NCBI RefSeq assembly: GCF_000317285.1
Contig: NZ_AJLN01000050.1
Span: 124,001-188,000, forward strand
Direction: 5' to 3'
Length of the DNA stretch: 64,000 bases
Origin: Chlorogloeopsis fritschii PCC 6912
GTDB taxonomy: Bacteria; Cyanobacteriota; Cyanobacteriia; Cyanobacteriales; Nostocaceae
Below the pieces are notes generated by a model. That model searched no databases. It worked only from the letters and a program-made list of their open reading frames with translations, and had not been told where the DNA came from. Made by a program: the position numbers and the translations under genes. Of this stretch, positions 18,890-26,473 are shown piece after piece; within the stretch, counting starts at the first letter, position 1; every line of letters starts with the position of its first letter.

Positions 18890-19877
18890 TAAAGTAAGAA
18901 TCAATCAAGGTAGCGGAGCGAATAGGGTGACCAAAGTGATACTGGGCATACTGACGCAAAACTTGCTCTACAGATAACCAGCTACGATCTTTGGTCGTAT
19001 CTTGCATTATCTCTGATTGCGACAGCTGTTGGAGTATAGTTAATTCCCTTGCATTCAAACGTTTGGAAAGTGCTGGCATTTCTTGCCTGTGGAATATAGT
19101 TTCGTAATCGAGGCTTTGAGTAGATGCGGTTTGAGAAGACGCGGAGAATCCATCAAAAACATTCCCCCCCTCCCCTTGTCTCCCCACGCCAGTCGTCTCA
19201 ACGGGGGAAACCCTCCGAAGTTCTGATCGGCGGAAGCCGCCGCTCAGACTTCTCTCCGCAACGCGCTGGCTCCTCCCCTTGTCCTCTTTCCTCAAGTCTT
19301 CCCAAGCTGTCAAGCAAACAGTTCCACCAGCACTAATACTAAATCCTACTTGCCAATTAGGGTCTGTAAAATCTGGTATGAGAGGGCGTTGAGTTAAACA
19401 ACACATATGTACTTCTGGTGTAAACCCTGCCAAAGCTAAAAGTTGAAACAATCCATGAGTTAAAAGAGCCATAACACTGGGTGTTTTTTGGCTGGATAAT
19501 TCTTCTAATCGCTTCAAATGTTCGTTAATTAACTCATATAGTTCTTCTTGAGGTTGTTCGCTTAAACCTTGACATAGCACTACCTCTGCTAAATACTGGC
19601 TGGCTGCTAGCCTTCCCAAATCTTTTGCAAGTCCTGAGTAAGATTTTACAGTTTGGGCTTGCGTAATTTTATCTAGCGATCGCCCTTTAGCAATCAGTAA
19701 ATCATTAACCACAAACATTGCACTCCTGCCACCTAAGCTGGAATTATGCTTGCGTGCTCCTGGGGCGATCGCTCGAATCAGTCCATATTCTTTTGTCAAA
19801 ATCGTAACTATTTTATCTGACTCGCCAAAAACTTGGGTTCTAAGATTAATTCCAGTTGCTTTATAAGTTTTACTCAT
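18864..19877 (-). CDS. recO: DNA repair protein RecO, with in-frame repeat insertion
   Basis: RecO helps RecR load RecA on SSB-coated DNA in the RecFOR gap-repair pathway. The N-terminal OB fold starts [20 protein letters not shown]; the central helical part has the zinc-ligand-like Cys pair in MCCLTQRPL. At 337 residues the protein is longer than most RecO (about 240-300) because residues 196-236 are encoded by palindromic repeat DNA (19171-19292). Reading resumes with the normal C-terminal segment ([16 protein letters not shown]). The frame is kept, so it is probably functional. It overlaps the MFS gene downstream and lies 86 bp after deoC. Confidence 0.9.
   Translation of the reverse strand: MSKTYKATGINLRTQVFGESDKIVTILTKEYGLIRAIAPGARKHNSSLGGRSAMFVVNDLLIAKGRSLDKITQAQTVKSYSGLAKDLGRLAASQYLAEVVLCQGLSEQPQEELYELINEHLKRLEELSSQKTPSVMALLTHGLFQLLALAGFTPEVHMCCLTQRPLIPDFTDPNWQVGFSISAGGTVCLTAWEDLRKEDKGRSQRVAERSLSGGFRRSELRRVSPVETTGVGRQGEGGNVFDGFSASSQTASTQSLDYETIFHRQEMPALSKRLNARELTILQQLSQSEIMQDTTKDRSWLSVEQVLRQYAQYHFGHPIRSATLIDSYFNANHDASL
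19171..19292. repeat. nested palindromic repeat inserted in the recO coding region
   Basis: The segment begins and ends with C/T-rich stretches (CTCCCCTTGTCTCCCC and CTCCTCCCCTTGTCCTC). The core CAGTCG..CAACGG..GGGAA..CCTCCG and CTCCGCAACGCGCTG matches the intergenic repeat at 25058-25112. It is split by a further hairpin of about 33 bp around CGGCGGAAGCCGCCG, so one repeat sits inside another. It is translated as residues 196-236 of RecO. Confidence 0.7.
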
Positions 19878-19950
19878 TAGTTATTAGTCATTGGTCATTA
19901 GTCATTAGTCATTGATCGTTAGTCCTTACAGAGGACAAAGGACAAGTGAC
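19878..19950. repeat. STRR tract (TTAGTCA-type heptamers)
   Basis: Repeated TAGTCAT/TTAGTCA heptamers between recO and deoC, the familiar short tandemly repeated repetitive sequence of heterocystous cyanobacteria. Similar tracts lie at 28645-28675, 47638-47672, 55565-55612, 61670-61740 and 62384-62412. Confidence 0.7.
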
Positions 19951-19963
19951 AAATCACAAATGA

Positions 19964-20644
19964 CTACTCTCTTTTCTCCAGCGTATCGCGCTGTCGCAAC
20001 AAATCGACACCACGAGATGTGCCTAATCGTGTGGCACCCGCCAAAATTAAGTCAAGAGCTTGGTCAATACTGCGAATACCACCTGATGCTTTAATTCCCA
20101 CCGCTTCTTTAGCAACTTCCTTCAAAAGTCGCACATCTGCCACTGTTGCACCCCCATTCCAACCTGTACTAGTTTTGAGAAAAGCTGCCCCTGCATCCAT
20201 ACATATTTCCGCAGCCAGTCGTTTCTCAGCATCCGTCAGTAGGTTGGTTTCTAAAATTACCTTTACTGTTTGCCCAGTTTCTTCACAAATTTCTGCGATT
20301 TCCCTGTGCACCTCATCAGTTTTACCAGCTTTTAACCAACCCAAATTAATTACCACATCCAACTCAGTAGCGCCATTTTCCACTGCTTCTTGAGCTTCAT
20401 ACAATTTCACTGCTGAAGTTGTGGCTCCAGTAGGAAAGCCAATCACCGTACAGACTTTTGGCTTTTTACCGTAGAGGTATTCCGCTGCAAAGCGCACGTG
20501 AGCAGGATACACGCAAACCGCCGCAAAGTGAAATCTATCTGCTTGTTCACACCATTGTTCCACCTGCTCGGTTGTAGCTGTTGGAATCAGTAAGGAGTGA
20601 TCTATATATGGCGCAATATCAATATCTGGATAATCTGCTGCCAT
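19964..20644 (-). CDS. deoC: deoxyribose-phosphate aldolase
   Basis: Class I (Schiff-base) aldolase that splits 2-deoxyribose-5-phosphate to glyceraldehyde-3-phosphate and acetaldehyde in deoxynucleoside salvage. The 226-residue TIM-barrel protein is full length. Seen: [15 protein letters not shown] near the start, [14 protein letters not shown] with the conserved Asp, the Schiff-base Lys157 in AFLKTSTGW, and the phosphate-binding [10 protein letters not shown]. The start is ATG at 20644. It is first in a run with recO and the MFS gene, without an obvious functional link. No other deoxynucleoside catabolic gene is nearby. Confidence 0.95.
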   Translation of the reverse strand: MAADYPDIDIAPYIDHSLLIPTATTEQVEQWCEQADRFHFAAVCVYPAHVRFAAEYLYGKKPKVCTVIGFPTGATTSAVKLYEAQEAVENGATELDVVINLGWLKAGKTDEVHREIAEICEETGQTVKVILETNLLTDAEKRLAAEICMDAGAAFLKTSTGWNGGATVADVRLLKEVAKEAVGIKASGGIRSIDQALDLILAGATRLGTSRGVDLLRQRDTLEKRE

Positions 20645-20839
20645 TGCTTCTTCTATATAGTGATTGATTATTTATCTTTATATAAACTTAAGACTATTTT
20701 AATAAATAACTCCACTATATATTTAAGATTTTTCCTGAAAGTTGTCTGATTTGCTTAGTTTTAGTTGTAATTGCTATCCATACCAACATTGTTACCATTA
20801 TGTATTTTGCCTAGACATCTTCTAGGATTCAAGTATTAA

Positions 20840-21994
20840 TTATAACTTTTTTCTCTTACTACCTACTAGAAAATCCAAGATAGTGTGGGCTAATCCTTTA
20901 GATGCTAAATAAGGCACACCATTACCGATGGTTTTAAACATATTAGTTAGTGACATATTCTCTGGAAAAACGAATTTTGCAGGTAAAGATTGTATTGCTA
21001 AGGCTTCAGCTACAGAAATTCGTCGTGCTTTGTAGGGATGTAAATGTACTTCGTTATTGCCATAGCAAGCGGTAGGAGAGTAACGCCATCTGTGCAGACG
21101 TTTGTAGGATTTTCTGGAATCATCTCCTTCATCAATGCTACCGAATTTTGTAATACCTGCCCTTGGTTGAAAATAGTGTTTGGCATTGGGGTGGTGGAGC
21201 ACATCATTTTTTCTAAACCAGTATTCAACGGTTAGCTCCACAGGAATATCTTGAGGGCAAGGCAAAATAGAATCTTCTTGAAAAGGTGAACTTTTACTCC
21301 AAGGATAAGTAAATACTTTTTCTTTGTTAAATAATACGTATTTTTCCCAAGGGAAAATTTCTCTAGTAAATTGATTATAATTTAATATTTTTATCCCTAA
21401 ATCTTTAATTAAAGATATTTTGAATCCCAATAAGATAATTCTATCTCTATCTTGAGGCACGCCGTACTCAATAGCATTAATTAAACGCTCTGTTAATAAA
21501 TAACCAGCTTGAATTAACTGCCGTTTTTTTGCTTCAAAAAACAATTGATGTTTTTTTGTCTTCCACAAACCTTTAACATTCTCAAATAAAAAGAAATCTG
21601 GTTGTTGTTGACAAATTAATTCAATGTAAGCATTTGATAGTTTGCCATTATCTCCCAAGTATCCTCTATTTTTACCACCAATTGAAAAGTCAGGGCAGGG
21701 AGGCCCGCCAATAAATCCAATAATATTATTAAATTGGCGGCAGTCTTGTACTAATTCTTGTAAGTAGATTGCTTGTAATTTTTCAGTGAGTTTAGTAACA
21801 TCTGCTTCTTCTCCGAAATGGTATCCGTATGCTGGTAACGGTAGATTTAAATTAGCTCGACAATAGCGGTATGCTTCCATAAATGAGGAAGAAATTTCAT
21901 TCACATAAACAATATTAAAACCACTGGTTTCAAAGCCTAAATCTAGAAATCCCGAACCAGCAAAAAAGGAGAAAATACTGGGGCGATCGCTCAT
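20840..21994 (-). CDS. DNA (cytosine-5) methyltransferase, orphan
   Basis: A 384-residue C5 methyltransferase that uses SAM to methylate cytosine in a specific DNA site. Motif I FSFFAGSGFLDLGFE (8-22), motif IV GGPPCPDFS with catalytic Cys100 (Pro in place of the usual Gln after Cys), motif VI ENV (138-140), motif VIII QDRDRIILLG, and motif X IGNGVPYLASKG near the end are all present and in order; the target-recognition region is about residues 200-310. ATG at 21994 is preferred to the TTG at 22009. No restriction endonuclease gene is adjacent; a decayed DUF1016-type gene lies just upstream. The recognition site cannot be read from sequence. Confidence 0.9.
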   Translation of the reverse strand: MSDRPSIFSFFAGSGFLDLGFETSGFNIVYVNEISSSFMEAYRYCRANLNLPLPAYGYHFGEEADVTKLTEKLQAIYLQELVQDCRQFNNIIGFIGGPPCPDFSIGGKNRGYLGDNGKLSNAYIELICQQQPDFFLFENVKGLWKTKKHQLFFEAKKRQLIQAGYLLTERLINAIEYGVPQDRDRIILLGFKISLIKDLGIKILNYNQFTREIFPWEKYVLFNKEKVFTYPWSKSSPFQEDSILPCPQDIPVELTVEYWFRKNDVLHHPNAKHYFQPRAGITKFGSIDEGDDSRKSYKRLHRWRYSPTACYGNNEVHLHPYKARRISVAEALAIQSLPAKFVFPENMSLTNMFKTIGNGVPYLASKGLAHTILDFLVGSKRKKL

Positions 21995-22076
21995 TGTTAA
22001 ATTCGACAAGCGGCAAGCAGAATTGTGTGTTTTAAACTAATGTATATTAGCGCCTTTTTCCGCTGCTTGTAGTTGC

Positions 22077-22255
22077 ATGATGCCAAAAAACGATAAAAGC
22101 AATCTATCAAAAGCTCGTGCCTCTGATATTCTTGGTTATGACGACTTTAGCTGAAGTTACCAGATGAACGCTTTGGTACGCACAACAAGCCATACAACAT
22201 GGCTGGAGTCGCAATGTGTTAGTCCATCAAATTGAAAGCCAAATTCTCTCTATAC
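22077..22255 (+). pseudogene. DUF1016/YhcG-type PDDEXK nuclease gene relic with internal deletion
   Basis: Two fragments in different frames resemble parts of one DUF1016 (YhcG) protein. The first, 22080-22154, starts ATG and reads to GYDDFS then stop, like the N-terminus of that family before its helical domain. The second, 22168-22255, reads TLWYAQQAIQHGWSRNVL followed by VHQIESQIL, matching the family's highly conserved end-of-N-domain motif (WY..QTI..GWSRNVL..QIE). The intervening helical domain and the whole C-terminal nuclease domain are gone, and a REP-like repeat abuts the 3' side. The identification is by recall of the motif, which is distinctive. Confidence 0.65.
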
Positions 22256-22271
22256 CTCTTCTCTTTGCGTT

Positions 22272-22374
22272 CTACCCTGCGGGTAGACACGTAGACGCAG
22301 AGCGGCTTCCGTAGGTAGTGGCTTCTGAAAGTAGCCGCTTCGCGTCTATGTGTTCTTTGTGGTTTGTTTTTATT
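22272..22374. repeat. dispersed palindromic repeat (REP-like), copy 2
   Basis: Reverse-oriented relative of the element at 484-566: it contains CTACCCTGCGGGTAGACAC, AGCGGCTTCCG and GTAGCCGCTTCGCGTCTATG. It lies directly downstream of the decayed YhcG-like gene. Confidence 0.6.
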
Positions 22375-22431
22375 TCTTGTGCGTTAGCGCATTTTCATAC
22401 AGAATTGGTATCATTTTATTTTCAAATAAAT

Positions 22432-22496
22432 CAACCACAGATGAACACCGATGAACACAGATTTTATCGGTATCCATCTGTGTGCATATGTGGTTG
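22432..22496. repeat. imperfect inverted repeat related to 3519-3569
   Basis: The left arm, ending GATGAACACAGAT, and the right arm ATCTGTGTGCATATGTGGTT are partly complementary across an inner loop. The wording (CACAGATGAACAC, ATCTGTG) matches the 3519-3569 palindrome family. Confidence 0.55.
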
Positions 22497-22546
22497 TAAT
22501 TAACCTAAATCCTGATTTTTGCAAGAAGTATAGTATTTAAATGTTA

Positions 22547-23206
22547 TTAAAGGGAATGAGCAATAACCCTGAAAGTTAAATTAATTCTTGGTTGAACTTT
22601 CTTTGATGTTTTTGGAATTTGATGCTGCCAAAAATGCTGTGTTGTGCCAGCCATAAGCAGGAAGCTGCCATGTGTTAACTCAATTTCTGCTTTCAAGTCT
22701 TTATTGTCTTTATGTCTAAACATAAACCTTCTTGTTCCACCAAAGCTAACAGAACCAATTACAGGATTTTTACCTAATTCTGCTTCAGCATCAGTATGCC
22801 AGGAAATTCCATCATTTCCATCTCGGTAAAGATTTAGCAAGACGCTATTAAACCTAAATTTTGCTATTTCCTCTACTTTCTCTTTTACTTGTAGTAATGT
22901 AGGTGTCCAAGGCTCTGGTTGAAGATGAATACCTGAGAATGTGTATGACTTGTCTCTATCTCCATACCAAGCAGTTTTTCTCGGTAAGTTTACTTCCTTA
23001 CCATAAATTTTCATCCTATCTTGTCGCCATTTGATTTCGTTAAATAAGGTTTGAAAAAGCTCATCGCTCTCTTGCTGATTGAAAAAATTGCGATAGAAAA
23101 TCACATCAGCGTCTGACATAGATAGAACTTCTTTCTCATCACTCTTTAGTGACTCATCTATCACAGAGTCAAACCCAGAGAGTAAGTTTCCCTGAATTGC
23201 ATTCAT
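22547..23206 (-). CDS. alkB: AlkB-family 2-oxoglutarate/Fe(II) dioxygenase
   Basis: Oxidative demethylase that repairs 1-methyladenine and 3-methylcytosine in DNA or RNA, releasing formaldehyde. The 219-residue protein has all AlkB iron ligands: His137 and Asp139 in ISWHTDAEAELG and His195 in QHFWQHQIP. The 2-oxoglutarate-binding arginines are Arg207 and Arg213 in RINLTFR. The nucleotide-recognition lid with RKTAWYGD resembles ALKBH2/3-type proteins more than E. coli AlkB. The start is ATG at 23206. It stands alone on the minus strand between a DUF697 GTPase gene and the methyltransferase region. No ada gene is nearby. Confidence 0.92.
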   Translation of the reverse strand: MNAIQGNLLSGFDSVIDESLKSDEKEVLSMSDADVIFYRNFFNQQESDELFQTLFNEIKWRQDRMKIYGKEVNLPRKTAWYGDRDKSYTFSGIHLQPEPWTPTLLQVKEKVEEIAKFRFNSVLLNLYRDGNDGISWHTDAEAELGKNPVIGSVSFGGTRRFMFRHKDNKDLKAEIELTHGSFLLMAGTTQHFWQHQIPKTSKKVQPRINLTFRVIAHSL

Positions 23207-23326
23207 AGCCTAGCTATTTTTCATACAAATGATACTCAGTTAATAGATGTAGCAAATAAGTTATCTGTGGAAAAAGATTACCCATCTGCTACATCTATAT
23301 ACCAAATATCATTAACAAATTTTTCG

Positions 23327-24787
23327 TTATCCCACCGCCTTCTCTGCACCAATAAGTTCACCCTCAGCAACTTCTGGCAACAAACGCTTCACGCCTTGCT
23401 TGACAAAGCCTTGCAGGAATGAAATCTGCTGGTTCTGTTGAAATACCTTTTGTAGAGTTTGCCCCAATTTCTCCACATTAAATCCAGTGGTAGAATTTAC
23501 AGTTACTTCCTGCTGTTGGAAATATTCTACTAAGCTAAGTCCAGCCAAGCGCGTCAGATAAGCTGCACTTACACCCTGCACTGCACCACCAGCAACAAAG
23601 GTGATAGCGTGACTCTTGAGAACTGTACCGATCGCCTTACTAGAAAGTTCAACTAAACCCAGCTTGAGCATTAAACCTCCCATTTCGCCAGCTACGGTTT
23701 TCGCCTGTTCTATGGAAAATTTCTGCTGGTAAATATTCCCCAAATCCATTACCATCTGGGCGTTGATTGCCGCAGTTGCCAAAATATCTAGTGCTGGTAC
23801 TGGGTTGGCGAAGGCAGCAGCAGCAGCTATCCACTGATATTGTTCAATCACTGGGTTGGCGCGATCGCGTCTGATTTCATTCAAGTAATTTTTCGCCTCG
23901 GCTTTGAGCGACAGTGTCTTTCTCATCACAGTTGCCCACACCAGTTGCTGCCCTTGCTGTGCCAAAGTCTCACCTAACTGCTGTGTTAACTGCTGGATGT
24001 CTGGTGCTGGTTGTTCCATCCATTCTTGCACCGAACCATCTTCACCATGCTTGCGAACTTTGACAGGCAGGGGAGAAACAGCAGTTGCCACTACGTTTCC
24101 CAGCATCCGCTGTTTTAATGACAGCAAGACATTAGCGCGTTCATCTGGCAAATATTGGTCTTTTTTGTTGAAAACCAGCATTAATTGCTGATATTCTGCT
24201 TTTAGCTGCTGTATGGCTTGAAATTCTGTATCTGTCAAATCGCCGTTTGTCAGGAACAAGACAAAGTCAGCTGTCTTTGCTTGTGCTAGTGCAGCAGCAT
24301 CTGAGTTTTCTTCGGCTTGTGCAAACAAAGGCGGTGTCTCTTGCAAGCTGACTGTTTGCCGGATCTGTGGATGCCAGTTAGACTCTAAAACCTGAATCAA
24401 AGTGGTTTTACCTACTGACTTGCCGCCAGTAACAGCTACAAGAATATCTTCTCTGTCTAACTCCAAGTACAGCTGGGGTATTCTTTCTCGCAATGTTACT
24501 AAAGCTTGGTGATTTTCTGCTTCGCTTGTTAGTTGGCTCACCACAACTTCGGCTTTAGCGATCGCATTTTCAACTGTTGCCCGATCTACAGGCATTTCTA
24601 GCATTTGCGAACCGCTTTTAGGGCGATTTTGCTTTAATAACCACAAACCGCCACCAACTAGCAACAAACTCATCACACTAAATTCACCTAGCTGCACCAT
24701 AGAATGATGCAAACTTTGTAACATCCAGAGAGTAAATGTTAGTCCCAGTCCTCCCACTAAGATCGGTCGTTGCAACTTCACAACCAT
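23327..24787 (-). CDS. membrane-anchored Era-like GTPase with DUF697 domain
   Basis: A 486-residue protein. Two N-terminal transmembrane helices (about 10-30 and 35-53) are followed by a GTPase domain with P-loop GGKSVGKTTL near residue 120, a diverged G3 region, and NKKDQY as the G4 motif. The C-terminal part (about 315-430: FANPVPALDILATAAINAQM and following) is the hydrophobic DUF697 domain found in this GTPase group. Cyanobacteria have several such proteins; their role is unproven, with membrane remodelling or stress suggested for related proteins. The start is ATG at 24787. It is monocistronic. Confidence 0.8.
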   Translation of the reverse strand: MVVKLQRPILVGGLGLTFTLWMLQSLHHSMVQLGEFSVMSLLLVGGGLWLLKQNRPKSGSQMLEMPVDRATVENAIAKAEVVVSQLTSEAENHQALVTLRERIPQLYLELDREDILVAVTGGKSVGKTTLIQVLESNWHPQIRQTVSLQETPPLFAQAEENSDAAALAQAKTADFVLFLTNGDLTDTEFQAIQQLKAEYQQLMLVFNKKDQYLPDERANVLLSLKQRMLGNVVATAVSPLPVKVRKHGEDGSVQEWMEQPAPDIQQLTQQLGETLAQQGQQLVWATVMRKTLSLKAEAKNYLNEIRRDRANPVIEQYQWIAAAAAFANPVPALDILATAAINAQMVMDLGNIYQQKFSIEQAKTVAGEMGGLMLKLGLVELSSKAIGTVLKSHAITFVAGGAVQGVSAAYLTRLAGLSLVEYFQQQEVTVNSTTGFNVEKLGQTLQKVFQQNQQISFLQGFVKQGVKRLLPEVAEGELIGAEKAVG

Positions 24788-25291
24788 GACTCACCGCGCT
24801 TTTTGGATTATTTCTACTTTAGAATAGATCAAAAGCTTGCTTTTAGTGGCTTATACAAGCGATACAGCATAACTTTCTTTATATAAATTTGCTTTGCCTT
24901 ACTAGAGGACTTGCGATCGCAAGCCTAATTATGGACGGTTATTACTACAAAGTTAGTAAAAAACAAAAGACATACAACTGAAAGTAAGTAGGTAGACATA
25001 ATTAAACTTAAACTACTAACCTTAGAAATACATTCAGCAAGAGGATTTTTCCATCTGCCCTCTGCCTCTCCGCAGTCGCTACAACGGAGGGAACCTCCGC
25101 AACGCGCTGCCCTCTGCCATCTGCCTTCTACCTCCATCCTCAAGTTCGATAATTACACCTTATTATTTCCTGTATACGTCTGTCAGAATAGAGCTGTAAT
25201 CTAGAGTAATCATCCTTTCAGTATTGGTGTATTGCCTTAGATTTCAAAATCAGGTTCGTCTGGTTTATAGATTAAGTGATAGGAATGCAGT
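24788..25291. other. 504-bp intergenic region with repeat tract
   Basis: Between divergent genes. The stretch 25048-25140 is a C/T-rich STRR-like tract (CTGCCCTCTGCC and variants) around the palindromic core that also occurs in recO. The remainder is AT-rich, with no gene visible. Confidence 0.4.
25058..25112. repeat. palindromic dispersed repeat, intergenic copy of the recO insert
   Basis: Contains CGCAGTCGCTACAACGGAGG and CTCCGCAACGCGCTGCC, the same blocks that flank the nested hairpin in recO, but without that extra hairpin. Confidence 0.6.
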
Positions 25292-25615
25292 ATGGACAGT
25301 AACAACTGGATGCAGCAGTTATTGATGCTCGGTATTGGTACAACTTCTATGGTGGCAGACAAACTACGAGAAGCAAGCGAGCAGATGGTGAAAGATGGCA
25401 AGCTCGATCCTGAGCAAGCCAAAGCAGTGATGGATGATATGGTAAAGCAGCTAAAATCGGAACAGGGCAACTGGGAAGGCAATATGCAACGGCAGATGCG
25501 AAATATGCTGCAAGATTTAGGGGTTGCACGCCAGTCGGAGGTTGACGAACTGCGGGGTAGAATTGACAGGTTGGAGCGTCAAGTGCGTGATTTAGAAAAT
25601 AAGCTTTGGCGCTAA
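25292..25615 (+). CDS. phasin-like small coiled-coil protein
   Basis: A 107-residue, mostly helical protein. Residues 20-60 (DKLREASEQMVKDGKLDPEQ and on) and a C-terminal heptad segment (VDELRGRIDRLERQVRDLEN) resemble the phasin-family/PhaF-like small proteins annotated in many cyanobacteria. Known phasins coat polyhydroxyalkanoate granules, but whether this one does is unknown; no pha gene is nearby. There is no signal peptide or membrane segment. The start is ATG at 25292. It stands alone. Confidence 0.65.
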   Translation: MDSNNWMQQLLMLGIGTTSMVADKLREASEQMVKDGKLDPEQAKAVMDDMVKQLKSEQGNWEGNMQRQMRNMLQDLGVARQSEVDELRGRIDRLERQVRDLENKLWR

Positions 25616-25881
25616 CAATTTATAATCAGTCGAAGGCAGATGGCAAATGGCAGGAGGCAGTAGACGTGTTGCCATAAGGCGTTGCGTTAGCTAGCGGCGT
25701 ATCCATTGGTAGGGAAGAAAGTTTTTCATCCGTTCTGGTGTACGCAGTTCATCAATGCTACTTAGAATCTAAAATCTAAAATTCAAATTTTCCATCAGGA
25801 TACGCTTTCTGATTTAAACTAATTTTTGTCCTACAGGTCATCCTATATATATCTAGACAACCTAAGTAGGGAGGACTGATT

Positions 25882-26412
25882 TTGAAAGCGATTTTACTCA
25901 GCGTGGGTTTCATGCTGGTTTGTGTTGTGGTTTTGGTGTTAGCGCAAGTTGGCGGTGGCAAACAAGAATCTGCGATCGCTGCCCAGATTACCGAAACGAC
26001 ACAAGCCCCCACTGCTACAACTGAAAACAAAACTCTCATTACAAATATTGCCATGTTCGCATCAGATGAAAATGTCGTGACTACCCCCTCTGGGTTGAAG
26101 TATATCGATTTAGTTGAGGGAACTGGGGCGACACCTAAGCCAGGGCAGAAGATTACGGTTCACTACACTGGTACTTTAGAAGATGGTACTAAGTTTGATA
26201 GTTCACGCGATCGCAATCGTCCCTTCGACTTTAAAGTGGGCGTTGGGCAAGTGATCAAAGGCTGGGATGAGGGACTTAGTACTATGAAAGTAGGCGGGCG
26301 TCGTCAGTTAATCATCCCCCCAGAGTTAGGTTACGGCTCTCGTGGTGCTGGTGGTGTGATTCCCCCCAACGCGACGCTGATTTTTGATGTGGAGTTGTTG
26401 AAGGTTAGCTAA
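25882..26412 (+). CDS. FKBP-type peptidyl-prolyl cis-trans isomerase, membrane-anchored or exported
   Basis: Speeds proline isomerisation in protein folding, here outside the cytoplasm. The 176-residue protein starts with a signal-anchor/signal peptide ([20 protein letters not shown]), a short linker, then one complete FKBP domain (about 65-175) with [16 protein letters not shown], the VIKGWDEGL active-site segment, [11 protein letters not shown] and a C-terminal FDVELL strand. Start is TTG at 25882 with GGGAGGA about 8 bases upstream. It is convergent with dnaB, with a shared hairpin between them. Confidence 0.92.
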   Translation: MKAILLSVGFMLVCVVVLVLAQVGGGKQESAIAAQITETTQAPTATTENKTLITNIAMFASDENVVTTPSGLKYIDLVEGTGATPKPGQKITVHYTGTLEDGTKFDSSRDRNRPFDFKVGVGQVIKGWDEGLSTMKVGGRRQLIIPPELGYGSRGAGGVIPPNATLIFDVELLKVS

Positions 26413-26416
26413 TAGC

Positions 26417-26463
26417 TAATAGCTAATGGCTAATAGAAAAAAGCAATTAGCCATTAGCTATTA
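26417..26463. terminator. bidirectional terminator-like hairpin built from STRR heptamers
   Basis: TAATAGCTAATGGCTAAT (26417-26434) is exactly complementary to 26446-26463, giving an 18-bp stem with an 11-nt A-rich loop. It fills the space between the convergent FKBP and dnaB genes and consists of TAATAGC-type heptamers in opposite orientations. It is AT-rich, so its strength as a terminator is uncertain. Confidence 0.5.
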
Positions 26464-26473
26464 ACTATTAGCA

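Noticed and set aside
19878-19950. Tandem heptamers considered as a CRISPR array
   Set aside because: The units are 7 bp, directly adjacent and without spacers, which is the STRR pattern of heterocystous cyanobacteria.
20840-23206. C5 methyltransferase plus alkB as an active defence island
   Set aside because: No restriction enzyme, toxin or other intact defence gene is present; alkB is a housekeeping-type repair gene and the YhcG-like gene is dead.
24925-25143. 72-codon minus-strand open frame
   Set aside because: Its first half is translated repeat DNA (25048-25140) and the rest is an AT-rich hydrophobic run; no family likeness.
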